This document shows, piece after piece, positions 45,974-55,119 of a stretch of DNA of 64,000 nucleotides. The position numbers and the translations under genes were made by a program. Location of the stretch: assembly GCA_002698995.1 (NCBI GenBank), contig PAAX01000026.1:310001-374000 (forward strand). Reading direction: 5' to 3'. The DNA comes from Ignavibacteriota bacterium (lineage in GTDB: Bacteria; Bacteroidota; Ignavibacteria; Ignavibacteriales; Melioribacteraceae). The stretch's first letter is position 1. Each line of letters opens with the position of its first letter. Under the pieces are notes generated by a model. The model ran no database searches and was not told where the DNA came from. It saw nothing but the letters and a program-made list of their open reading frames with translations.

Positions 45974-46396
45974 TTAGAAATAAGGAATTATAATTTCTGT
46001 TTGATTACCATTGGAGACATCAATAATTCTTACGCTTAATCCTTCTGAAACAGAAGAGATTTCCACATTGAAATTATCAAACTCGTAAACCCCTTCATTC
46101 ATCATACCTTCACCAAAAGTATCATTTAATATTTTTTTTGATAATTGGCTTAATATTGATCTATTTAATGAAGTTGAAAATTCTTCTAGAATATCCCTCT
46201 GAAAAGTTGTTTTTGCATTGGGATCATTAATATCATTCTGAGCTTGTGCATGTGCTAAAAGCCATGATGCATTGAATGAATCTCCTAATGCAAATGAAGG
46301 ATTGATTGGTTTATAAACCAATTGCTGTGCATTTAACTGGATGGAAATAATCATAAATAAAATTAATGCTGCTATATGCCTTTTATTAATTTTCAT
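45974..46396 (-). CDS. csgF: Curli assembly protein CsgF
   Basis: 140 residues with a signal peptide (IAALILFMIISIQLNAQ) and the CsgF N-terminal signature: LVYKPINPSFALGDSFNASWLLAHAQAQND corresponds to the segment that plugs the CsgG channel. CsgF couples the pore to the nucleator at the surface. It lies between csgE and csgG. Confidence 0.93.
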   Translation of the reverse strand: MKINKRHIAALILFMIISIQLNAQQLVYKPINPSFALGDSFNASWLLAHAQAQNDINDPNAKTTFQRDILEEFSTSLNRSILSQLSKKILNDTFGEGMMNEGVYEFDNFNVEISSVSEGLSVRIIDVSNGNQTEIIIPYF

Positions 46397-46411
46397 CTTT
46401 ACCTCTTGATA

Positions 46412-46885
46412 TTAATAAATTCCTGTTCCTTTAAGATCATCTGATTCAATTTCCTGTTGAACTTCTTTATAATATTGTAAGTGACTTGATGCAACTTGAA
46501 GAGCCAGCATAACCATTTCTTCAATCTTATCGTACCTTGGTTGAACCAATTGCTGAAATATTAAAAGATCATTTATTGTAATTGATACTTGGGTGCCAAA
46601 ACCTGGACTCGTTTTTTCTTCTAATAGAATATCATAAGAAAAGCTTACTTCAGGCGGAGCCCATTGAGTAAAGAATAGTTCGTAAAATTCTTTACCGATT
46701 TTTGACTGAGTTTTATCTATAATTAAACCTTCAATTTCAAGGTTATCAATTCTTTGTTTAACGGTAAGGGAATCATTTTGATCTAACTTTTGTCCTGAAG
46801 AAAAATTAAAACCCCCCGTAAAAATCAATATTATTAATGCTAGTTTTACACTCATACTTACTATCAATTTAATTTTATTTTCCAT
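46412..46885 (-). CDS. csgE: Curli assembly protein CsgE
   Basis: 157 residues with a signal peptide (LALIILIFTGGFNFSSG). The CsgE core is visible (LEIEGLIIDKTQSKIGKEFY, FFTQWAPPE, ILLEEKTSPGFGTQVSI, LLIFQQLVQPRYDKIEEMV). CsgE caps the periplasmic side of the CsgG pore and guides subunits into it. ATG 46885 has GAGG ten bases upstream. First gene of the curli operon. Confidence 0.92.
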   Translation of the reverse strand: MENKIKLIVSMSVKLALIILIFTGGFNFSSGQKLDQNDSLTVKQRIDNLEIEGLIIDKTQSKIGKEFYELFFTQWAPPEVSFSYDILLEEKTSPGFGTQVSITINDLLIFQQLVQPRYDKIEEMVMLALQVASSHLQYYKEVQQEIESDDLKGTGIY

Positions 46886-47350
46886 CTAACACTTACCTCA
46901 ATATGTTCATGAGTTTGTCAAATTACATACCAAGTAAAATGTTTGTTATTCAAAGCAAAATTGGACTTTAAGAATTTATCGACATTTTTTATTCGATAAA
47001 AAACTTTACCTTAAATAAAAAAAGTATACTTCCATTATGAGTTATTCACTCTATTATCAACAATTGTGGATAATTTTTTTGTCAAATTCTTTGATTGAAA
47101 ATCGATCGATCTAATTCGATTGAATGGAAGAGTAAAATAATTTTACTTTTCTTACTTGTTCAGTATGATCTGATTTCTTTGTGTGAAATGAATAAAAAAC
47201 TAGGTGGGCTTTTTAGAATGATTTCTAAGTTTTTATTAATGAGTTGTAAAAATTTTTTACTATCAATTACTATAAATATTATAACGTATAAATATTTTCT
47301 AAGATAAAAGAGTAAAGTTTTATTACCAATTCAATTATGCAATAAAGCGG
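46886..47350. other. 465-bp region upstream of csgE without a supported gene
   Basis: Very AT-rich. On the minus strand a TTTGACA element lies ~40 bases before csgE, and an imperfect inverted repeat (TTTTTATCGA/TCGATAAA-like, 46979-47003) is near it, so the csg promoter is probably here. A 70-codon plus-strand frame at 47095 has no ribosome site and looks spurious. Confidence 0.5.
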
Positions 47351-47716
47351 TTATGAATTTCCTTTTAGTATATACTCAATTTCATCAACAAAGTTATCTT
47401 TGCATATGTAACCGTCTGCTCCGGCATTTTCTGCATCCGTCTTATATAAGTTTTCTTTATTGATCGAAAGAATAAATACTTTAGTCGAATTAATTCTTTC
47501 TTTTATGAATTTTAGTGCTTCAATTCCATTTTGAACCGGCATTGAATAATCAACAAGAATAAAATCAAATTCATTATTTAAGTTTTTTTCTTTGAAATCA
47601 TTTAATGAAAGTGACCAGCCGATTGATTTTACTGCTTTATGCGAATTCAAATATGTTACTGCTTTATCCAAAAATATTGGATTATCATCAATGATATGAA
47701 ATTTAAAGGATTCCAT
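47351..47716 (-). CDS. Stand-alone response-regulator receiver
   Basis: 121 residues, a receiver domain only. Acidic pair D10-D11, phosphoacceptor D56 in FILVDYSMPVQNG, Ser in VFILSINKE and Lys in GYICKDNF are all present, so it should accept phosphate. There is no output domain. It lies 154 bases downstream of another receiver and just upstream of the curli operon. It probably relays or buffers phosphate in the kinase system. Confidence 0.9.
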   Translation of the reverse strand: MESFKFHIIDDNPIFLDKAVTYLNSHKAVKSIGWSLSLNDFKEKNLNNEFDFILVDYSMPVQNGIEALKFIKERINSTKVFILSINKENLYKTDAENAGADGYICKDNFVDEIEYILKGNS

Positions 47717-47870
47717 GCTTACTCCATTTTAAAGTTTGAGATTTCCGAAAACAAAATAAATGGAGTACAAGAGTGTAACAATCGGGTAAACCCTTATTAT
47801 AATTACTCTTTTCCCTTATTGAATTGATGTTATTTGGTAAGATTGTGCGAAGTGTACTTTTAATGCGGCT

Positions 47871-48311
47871 TTAGATGTGATTATTTTTCAAAAAATTTAG
47901 TTTTTCTTTTATTCTTTTTCTTGCAATCGGTCGAAATTCTTTTGTAAATAAATTGTTTATTGAAGGAATTAATTTTTCACTTATATCTCCCTTCCAAATA
48001 AAAGCATCTGCTTTTACCGAATTTGCCATTTTTATATATTCTTCAGAATTGTGAAATGATACTAAAATTATTTTTGGTTTTTTCTTTACCGATTGAAGTT
48101 TATAAATCATACTTATTCCCCCCATAATAGGAATAGATATCTCAATAATTATTAAATCTGGCTGCGATTGAATAATTAACTCCATTGCTTTTTCAGCATT
48201 ATCAGCAATTCCAACAATTTTATGCAAGCTGTTTTCGGCAATTAAACTGCACAACGATTTAATAAAAATCTGGTTATCATCAACAATAAATATTGTTTTT
48301 CTTTTATCCAT
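47871..48311 (-). CDS. Stand-alone receiver with Glu replacing the phosphoacceptor Asp
   Basis: 146 residues. The acidic pair D11-D12, a Ser in IILVSFHNSEE and Lys in AFIWKGDISEK are present, but the residue at the phosphorylation site is E57 (LIIIEISIPIMGG). A Glu there often mimics the phosphorylated state. A short basic C-terminal helix (RPIARKRIKEKLNFLKNN) follows. It sits twelve bases after the LuxR-type regulator in the same operon. A constitutively 'on' or phosphate-independent partner is likely. Confidence 0.9.
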   Translation of the reverse strand: MDKRKTIFIVDDNQIFIKSLCSLIAENSLHKIVGIADNAEKAMELIIQSQPDLIIIEISIPIMGGISMIYKLQSVKKKPKIILVSFHNSEEYIKMANSVKADAFIWKGDISEKLIPSINNLFTKEFRPIARKRIKEKLNFLKNNHI

Positions 48312-48323
48312 AACCTCCTCTTC

Positions 48324-49004
48324 TTATTCGGAAGAAATTAATCCGGTCTTAATTGCGTATTTAACAAGTCCTTGCAAATTGAAAATCTGCAGTCTTTCCA
48401 TAATTTGTGCACGGTGAGTTTCGATAGTTTTTATACTTACATGAAGTTTATCGGCAATTTCTTTAGTTGAATTTCCTTCAGCAATAAGCTGCAGTACTTC
48501 TCTTTGTCTTGCAGTAAGCAAATCAAAAACGCCTAAATCTTTCTCGGTATCAGCATCGGCATCGGAAACTCTTTTAAGATAATCGGTAACAAGTTTTTGG
48601 GAAACGGTTGGACTTAAATAGGTTTTTCCTTTCATCACAGATTTAATTGCAATTTCCAATTCGGAAGGAAGTGAATCTTTAAGTAAATAACCGGAAGCTC
48701 CGGCTTTAAGCGCTTGAACCACATATTCTTCATTAGAGTGCATAGATAATATTATAATTAACACGTCCGGATATTCTTTATTTAATCTTGCAGTCACTTC
48801 CAATCCGTTTAATTCTTTCATCTTAATATCTAAAAGAACTATATCCGGTTTTAATTCTATAATCTTATCAATTGCTTCTCTTCCATCTTCAGCTTCACCA
48901 ATAACTTCAATTCCGCTGAATTCACTAATAAGCGATTTAATTCCGGCTCTTATTAAATTATGATCATCCGCAAGAAATACTTTTATTTTTGTTGAATTAA
49001 ACAT
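48324..49004 (-). CDS. NarL/LuxR-family response regulator
   Basis: 226 residues. Receiver with D14-D15, phosphoacceptor D59 (IVLLDIKMKELNG) and a conserved Lys (GYLLKDSLP), then a LuxR-type DNA-binding domain (LTARQREVLQLIAEGNSTKE ... SIKTIETHRAQIMERL). It should bind DNA when phosphorylated by the kinase encoded four bases upstream. The curli operon next door is a likely target, by position. Confidence 0.95.
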   Translation of the reverse strand: MFNSTKIKVFLADDHNLIRAGIKSLISEFSGIEVIGEAEDGREAIDKIIELKPDIVLLDIKMKELNGLEVTARLNKEYPDVLIIILSMHSNEEYVVQALKAGASGYLLKDSLPSELEIAIKSVMKGKTYLSPTVSQKLVTDYLKRVSDADADTEKDLGVFDLLTARQREVLQLIAEGNSTKEIADKLHVSIKTIETHRAQIMERLQIFNLQGLVKYAIKTGLISSE

Positions 49005-49008
49005 TTTA

Positions 49009-50925
49009 CTACTTCCGTAAATGTGCTTTTATAAGCGTTCCCTTTCCTTCCTTAAAATTGTTAATAGTTAAATATCCCCCCATTAATTCAGCCCGTTCAA
49101 TCATACCTAAAATACCCATGCTTTTCCCTTCATGTGCATTTTTAACCACATTTTCAATATCAAATCCAACACCATCATCTATAATTACAATTAAAATCTC
49201 TTCTTTTTTTTCTAAAATATCTATCCAAACATTTTTGGTATTAGCATGCCGAATAATGTTAGTAACACCTTCTTGAATAATTCTGTAGCAGGTAATTTTT
49301 AATTCGGAAGAAATACTTATTGAATGAAACTCGGAATTAAATTTTATATTCAAGTTATTTCTCTGTCCCTCTTTATCTAAAAACCAACGAATAGCGGGAA
49401 TTAATCCAAGATCGTCAATTATACTTGGGCGTAGATTCATTGACATATCCCGTGAGCGGTTAATCGTATAATCTACTAATGAAATTCCCTCTTTCAGATG
49501 ATTAACAATTCTTTTTGATTTTATAAATCTTAATGCAGATTGTAATTCGATTTTAATTGCAGTTAAAACTTGTCCAATTTCATCATGTATTTCTTTCGAA
49601 ATATAACTTCGTTCTCTCTCCTGAACATTTAATAAATACTTTGAGAGTAATCTTAACCTCTTTTCAGTTTTCTTAATTTTTCTTAAATGAATCTCTCTTT
49701 CATTTTCAATTCTTTTTTGATTAGTAATATCTTCTACTAACGCAATACAATACTTGGGATCTTCCTCTGCACTTCTAATCAATGAAATCGTAAACTTCCA
49801 CCATAATATTTCACCTTTTTTATTTCTAACCTTTACTGCTTTTTTTAGATAAATTCTTTTCTGCTCAAAAATCTCGTCAATTCTGTAATTTAAGGTTTTA
49901 CTCCCCGGTGAAAGAACTATTTCTTCCAAATCGAGATTTTTAATTTCATCAATATTATACTGGCATAATTGGAGCAAAGCCTCATTCACTTCTATAAAAC
50001 GTTTCTTATTATTTAGTATAGCTATTCCAATATCAGAACTTTCAAAGACCGCTCTGAATCTGCTTTCCAAGCGTTTTATTGTTTCTTCTATCTTTAAATT
50101 CTCAGTAATATCGGTAAATGATATTATTACTTTACCATATTCTTGATCATGGTTTAGGATAGTTGTAATGTAAACTTTAGTAGTAATCTTTTTTTTGGTA
50201 ATTGTTCGTGCAGTAATGGTAAAATTAAATTTCTGTTTATTCGTAATTAATGATGCAATAAATATTTTAAATGAATTAAAATTTTCTACATCAAAAAGAT
50301 TATTAATAATTAGATCAACATCCTCATATTTTTCAGTATGGAACAGCTTTAAGAATGCTCTATTAACAAATAGAATTTTTATCTTAGAAAGAATATTATA
50401 GATATTTTTTATTACCTCTTTTGATTTTAGCGATAATTCGTTCTCACTCTTTATCCCCAAATTGTTCAATTCATTAATAAGATTTGAAACATCAGTTATA
50501 ATTATTGCTTCATGAAAGTTTTCCAATAAAAGCTGAAAGCAGCATTCGCTTATATCATCTTTTGAAAGTGCTTCCTCATTGATACTTAATGAAATCAATA
50601 CTGTTTTACCAACAGTTTTTTTTCTTAATAGAATAATCTTTTTTATTCTGGTTTGATCCTTTTTAAAAAATGAAAATTCCTCAATTACCAGAGTTTCCAT
50701 TTTAGATTTTATAAAGTTTACAATCTTTTGATGAGAGCCTTTACTTACTATTTCAGTTATAAAAACTGATTTTTCATGTTGAAAATCATAATCCAGCATT
50801 TCAAGAAATATGTTATCTAAAAAGTAAATTTCTAAGGAGGACGCACTAAAAATAATTTTTCCTTTAAGAAATTTAGATAATAAATCATTTTCCAAATCTT
50901 TGGGAATTTTTCTTATCGAATTCAT
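49009..50925 (-). CDS. Cytoplasmic PAS histidine kinase (HisKA_3)
   Basis: 638 residues without membrane helices. An N-terminal region of unclear fold, PAS-type modules in the middle (RFRAVFESSDIGIAILNNKK, FEQKRIYLKKAVKVRNKKG), a coiled coil, then the HisKA_3 dimerisation segment with the phosphorylated His in ISKEIHDEIGQVLTAIKIEL (about residue 447) and a NarL-type ATPase domain (IIDDGVGFDIENV, GKSMGILGMIERAEL). It senses a soluble or redox signal through PAS domains and phosphorylates the NarL-type regulator immediately downstream. Confidence 0.93.
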   Translation of the reverse strand: MNSIRKIPKDLENDLLSKFLKGKIIFSASSLEIYFLDNIFLEMLDYDFQHEKSVFITEIVSKGSHQKIVNFIKSKMETLVIEEFSFFKKDQTRIKKIILLRKKTVGKTVLISLSINEEALSKDDISECCFQLLLENFHEAIIITDVSNLINELNNLGIKSENELSLKSKEVIKNIYNILSKIKILFVNRAFLKLFHTEKYEDVDLIINNLFDVENFNSFKIFIASLITNKQKFNFTITARTITKKKITTKVYITTILNHDQEYGKVIISFTDITENLKIEETIKRLESRFRAVFESSDIGIAILNNKKRFIEVNEALLQLCQYNIDEIKNLDLEEIVLSPGSKTLNYRIDEIFEQKRIYLKKAVKVRNKKGEILWWKFTISLIRSAEEDPKYCIALVEDITNQKRIENEREIHLRKIKKTEKRLRLLSKYLLNVQERERSYISKEIHDEIGQVLTAIKIELQSALRFIKSKRIVNHLKEGISLVDYTINRSRDMSMNLRPSIIDDLGLIPAIRWFLDKEGQRNNLNIKFNSEFHSISISSELKITCYRIIQEGVTNIIRHANTKNVWIDILEKKEEILIVIIDDGVGFDIENVVKNAHEGKSMGILGMIERAELMGGYLTINNFKEGKGTLIKAHLRK

Positions 50926-51131
50926 ATTTAAATCGGCATTACTCTTTATGTTGATTGCTTAGATTTTTTCATGACTGAGGTATTAGGTATGATATATCTA
51001 ATATTTCTGTAATTAATAAATGAGGTTAATCAAAGAGCGATTTCAGGACATCCCCGATTGTTGCGCCGTGATTCAAAATCTATGTTGCACGCAGATGTTT
51101 AATCAACAAAAATCGAGATGGAGGAATCGCG

Positions 51132-54100
51132 ATGAAACAAAATATCCTTTTCACATTAATTCTAATTGTAATTCTTTCGGTTGGAAACTTATTTGCCGAA
51201 AATTATTACATAGATGCAACAAACGGGAATGATGCCAATAACGGACTTTCTCCCAATGCTGCATGGAAAACACTCAATAAACTTAACAACTCTTGGTCTA
51301 TCATTAAACCTGGTGATAATATTCTCTTTAAAAGAGGCGAGGTTTGGAGACCTTCAGGAATTAGTAATGCACTTATTGCCCCGCCAAATAGCGGACTTCA
51401 CGGAACAGAAAATGCCAGAATTATTTTTGGCGCCTACGGTGAAGGAGCTAAACCAATAATAAGCAGAAAAAACTCATCTTCAGCTAAAGCTTTTTACGCA
51501 AGAAATATTTCTTACGTAACAATACAAGATATCGAATTCCGAGGAGACGTTTGGTTTTATGGCTCTTTAACCATGCCTAGCAGAATTCATCATATTCAAT
51601 TATTAAGAATCACTTTAGACGGGAACGCTCCAAATGATGCTACCGGCGGAAGCATCGATTTTTACGCTCCAGCAGTTGAAGGTGCTGCCGAGCAATGGAA
51701 TCAATCTGAAATACATAACATTGAAGTTGGTTACTCACTTATTAAAAATACTTCTCACACTGGTTTACAGATTTACGGACAAGGAAACAATTGGGTGCAT
51801 CATAATGAGTTATATAACCTTGCTCAATCAGGAATTAATTTTGCCGAAGGTGATAATAATATAATTGAGTATAATATTGTTTCCGGTGCTGTTGGACCGG
51901 GAATAAAGCATAGTGTTCATTCACATACTGCAAATAACATTGTAATTAGAGGTAATCTTTTCCTCAATACCAGAAAAGGAGGAATTGCAGTTTATAATTT
52001 AACCAACTCGAAAATTTATAATAACACCATCAGAGTATTTGGAAATGAATCTGCTATTTTCGGATGGACAACTCAAACTCCGGTTCCAATCAGTAATTTA
52101 GGAACAACTGGTTTTGATAATAACTTAATACAGAATAACATTTTTTACGGCGGACCAATTTATTTATGGAAAGCAGAAAATGTGAAAATCACTTATAAAG
52201 ATGGAACAACAATTACTTACCGGCAAAACGAACTTTGGGATGATAACATTTTTAGAAGTAACATTTATTATGATCCCGGTACTACTAATCAAATGTTCTT
52301 AAGAGATTTTGTTGAAGGAACAACCGTTTATTATAATTCTTCTGCTGCCGGTACTTATTCAAATACTATTTCAGTCAACGATTTTTATGTAAAGAACAGC
52401 ACTTTCGATTCTTTCTGGAAAACAAAAACCAATGTTATAAACGATCTTAATTCCGATCCACTATTTGTCAACGGCAATTGGAGTTCACCGGAAAATTATG
52501 GTGATTATAACTTACGCTCAAATTCTCCCGGTATTAATGCAGGAGCAGCTTTAGGTTATTATTCGGTTGATCTTGCTGGAAATTCTGTTCCAACTTCCGG
52601 AAGTATAGACATAGGAGCATTTCAATCAAATTCTGCAGATGCAGTTCAGCCTGCTTTGCTGGGTGCTCAATTAAACGATCCTAATACTCTGTTGCTTTCC
52701 TTTTCTGAAGCAGTAAATTCATTCAATGTATCAAATACTGCAAATTACTCCATCTCGGGAGGAATAACTGTCAACTCTGCTCAACTTTCCCAAAATCAAA
52801 TGCAGATTCTTCTTAAGTCCAGTTCGCATAATTACAATCAAACTTATACTGTTGTTGTTAGTAACTTGACTGATTTGGCTGGTAACGTAATCAATCAAAA
52901 TGCGGACAGTTTTAATTATTCAATTTCTGCACCTTCTGATGTTATTCCTCCTAATTTAGTTGATGCACAATTAAGTAATCCAACAACTCTGAGATTGTCT
53001 TTCTCAGAAGGATTAGAAAAAATGTCGGCTGAAAATGTAAATAATTATCAAATAACAGACGGCACTACAAATACAAATCCCAACTTATTTGAAACAGGCA
53101 AAGGAAGTTACGAAAATGATACTGAAGGTTGGGTTCCATATTCAAGCAACACTATTTCTACTTCAACTTTATTTGCAAGTGAAGGAAGCAGGTCATTAAA
53201 AATTACTTTTGTTAATAGTGCCGGAGGTGCTTATTTATATTTAGCAGAAAGAACAGATTTAGTTTCTGATTTAACGGCAGGTAAACAGTACACTGTTTCT
53301 TTTAGTGCTATGGTAGATAACGGTGAGGCAGTATTTGCATTATCAGGCGGCGGAATGTCGGCTATAGATATTCCACTTACCAATAATATGACACAATATC
53401 AAATAACATTTACAGCACAATCTGCAAATATGCACTTTTTAAGATGTGCAGGCTTAGGAAGCGGTGAATCAGTATATGTAGATAAAGTTGAAATTAGAGA
53501 GACTTCATCTGCAAGAAACAGTTTAGGAATAATCTCGGCATCAATTTCAGATGATAATAAAGAAGTAATATTAACTACAACAGAGCACAATATTAATACA
53601 ACTTATACAGTTTCCGTAAATAATGTAAGTGATGAATCGGGAAATGAAATAAATGCATCGGCAAATTCAGTAAGCTATATTTTAGAACAGGCTGCTGATA
53701 CAACTCCTCCTGCTGTAAACAATGTTTACTTAAGTGACAGTAAAACTTTGAAAGTGAAATTTTCAGAACCAATTCAAGATAATGATGCTTTAAATGTTGC
53801 TAACTATCAAATAACAAGCAATAATACAGCTGCAGTCAATTTATTCCAAGAAGGAAAAGGAACTTTTGAAAACGGAACCGAATCATGGACAGCATACGGA
53901 AGCAATCTTATTGAATCAACTTCGGAATCTTTTGTATCCGGCAGTAAATCTTTGAAAATTACTTATGTAAATAGTGCCGGTGGTGCTTATTTATATTTAT
54001 CTAATGCAAAGGATTTATCTTCTAACTTAGAAGTAGGTAAAGAATACACACTATCTTTCTGGGCAAAAGTCAATCAAGGTGATGTAAAATTTATTCTCTC

Positions 54101-55046
54101 CGGTGGAAGATTAAGACCAATTGCACTTGATCTTACGAATTCATTTCAAAAATACGAAATTAAATTTACCGCTCTTTCACAAAACAGACATTATATTAGA
54201 TTCGCTTATTTAAGCAGAGGTGAATCAGTTTATTTGGATAATATTTCGTTAACCGGAAGTGAGACAATATCAGAAAATATTCAAATACTCAGCGCAGCGT
54301 TAAATTCATTAAAGGATGAAGTTACACTTTCAACTTCAGAGCATTCATCAACTTCTTCATATTCATTAAAGATAAGTAATATTAAAGACTTAGCCGGAAA
54401 TAGTATCAGTCCGGCTGAAAGTACATTTGATTATCAATTATTCCAGAATATAAATAATGGAAAACCGTCAATTCTAAATACAGAACTTGCTGATAATTCA
54501 ACCTTAATTATTGCTTTCTCAGAAATGATTTCTAACGAATTTTTAAGTAATATAAGTAATGTATTTATTTCTGATGATATTACCGTTGACAGAATGGAAT
54601 TGTCACATGATTTATCTCAGCTGGTCATTTACACTAGTAAGCATGATATGAATCGTAATTATACAGTTGAATTATCTAATATATCCACTCTTGACAATGA
54701 ATTCTTTGAAACTGATTCATTGATCAAATCATACTCAAGTGAAACAATCACTGATCTAAATGATAACACAATTGATATTCCGAGTAAATATGAACTATAT
54801 AATAATTATCCTAATCCGTTTAACCCTAGTACAGTTATATCATTCGGATTACCTGAAAACAGTTTAGTAAATATAAAAGTGTATAATATCCTTGGTGAAG
54901 TTGTTAGTGAAATAATAAATAAAGAACTAAACGCCGGTAAACATCAAATTACTTTTGATGCATCTAACTTAAGTTCAGGAATTTACTTGTACACAATTAA
55001 AGCCGGTGAATTTGTACAGACAAAGAAAATGATTTTAACCAAGTAA
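51132..55046 (+). CDS. T9SS-exported right-handed beta-helix protein with Ig-like and CBM-like modules
   Basis: 1304 residues from ATG 51132 behind GGAGG. Signal peptide; residues ~25-500 a parallel beta-helix of polysaccharide-lyase/right-handed helix type (YYIDATNGNDANNGLSPNAA, GINFAEGDNNIIEYN, NSKIYNNTIRVFGN). Then four SbsA-like Ig modules (LLGAQLNDPNTLLLSFSEAV and repeats) alternating with two CBM-like sandwich modules (ENDTEGWVPYSSNTIS; ENGTESWTAYGSNLIE). The end is a T9SS tail (NNYPNPFNPSTVISFGLPEN). It probably binds or degrades extracellular polysaccharide; catalytic residues cannot be assigned from the sequence alone. Confidence 0.92.
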   Translation: MKQNILFTLILIVILSVGNLFAENYYIDATNGNDANNGLSPNAAWKTLNKLNNSWSIIKPGDNILFKRGEVWRPSGISNALIAPPNSGLHGTENARIIFGAYGEGAKPIISRKNSSSAKAFYARNISYVTIQDIEFRGDVWFYGSLTMPSRIHHIQLLRITLDGNAPNDATGGSIDFYAPAVEGAAEQWNQSEIHNIEVGYSLIKNTSHTGLQIYGQGNNWVHHNELYNLAQSGINFAEGDNNIIEYNIVSGAVGPGIKHSVHSHTANNIVIRGNLFLNTRKGGIAVYNLTNSKIYNNTIRVFGNESAIFGWTTQTPVPISNLGTTGFDNNLIQNNIFYGGPIYLWKAENVKITYKDGTTITYRQNELWDDNIFRSNIYYDPGTTNQMFLRDFVEGTTVYYNSSAAGTYSNTISVNDFYVKNSTFDSFWKTKTNVINDLNSDPLFVNGNWSSPENYGDYNLRSNSPGINAGAALGYYSVDLAGNSVPTSGSIDIGAFQSNSADAVQPALLGAQLNDPNTLLLSFSEAVNSFNVSNTANYSISGGITVNSAQLSQNQMQILLKSSSHNYNQTYTVVVSNLTDLAGNVINQNADSFNYSISAPSDVIPPNLVDAQLSNPTTLRLSFSEGLEKMSAENVNNYQITDGTTNTNPNLFETGKGSYENDTEGWVPYSSNTISTSTLFASEGSRSLKITFVNSAGGAYLYLAERTDLVSDLTAGKQYTVSFSAMVDNGEAVFALSGGGMSAIDIPLTNNMTQYQITFTAQSANMHFLRCAGLGSGESVYVDKVEIRETSSARNSLGIISASISDDNKEVILTTTEHNINTTYTVSVNNVSDESGNEINASANSVSYILEQAADTTPPAVNNVYLSDSKTLKVKFSEPIQDNDALNVANYQITSNNTAAVNLFQEGKGTFENGTESWTAYGSNLIESTSESFVSGSKSLKITYVNSAGGAYLYLSNAKDLSSNLEVGKEYTLSFWAKVNQGDVKFILSGGRLRPIALDLTNSFQKYEIKFTALSQNRHYIRFAYLSRGESVYLDNISLTGSETISENIQILSAALNSLKDEVTLSTSEHSSTSSYSLKISNIKDLAGNSISPAESTFDYQLFQNINNGKPSILNTELADNSTLIIAFSEMISNEFLSNISNVFISDDITVDRMELSHDLSQLVIYTSKHDMNRNYTVELSNISTLDNEFFETDSLIKSYSSETITDLNDNTIDIPSKYELYNNYPNPFNPSTVISFGLPENSLVNIKVYNILGEVVSEIINKELNAGKHQITFDASNLSSGIYLYTIKAGEFVQTKKMILTK

Positions 55047-55063
55047 TCAATTTAAAATAATTC

Positions 55064-55103
55064 AACCCGGAAATAGTTTTGAGCATCGAACAATTTCCGG
55101 GTT
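55064..55103. terminator. Bidirectional terminator between convergent beta-helix genes
   Basis: AACCCGGAAAT (55064-55074) pairs with ATTTCCGGGTT (55093-55103) around an 18-nt loop, between the ends of the genes at 51132-55046 and 55120-56631. T-rich sequence follows weakly on both strands. Confidence 0.8.
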
Positions 55104-55119
55104 AACAATAAAGCATCTT

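Noticed and set aside
47095-47307. 70-codon plus-strand frame upstream of csgE
   Set aside because: No ribosome site, extreme AT composition, and it lies opposite the regulatory region of a minus-strand operon.
51020-51131. Cyclic-di-GMP riboswitch upstream of the large beta-helix gene
   Set aside because: The leader is GC-richer than its surroundings, but I cannot fold it into the GEMM pattern.
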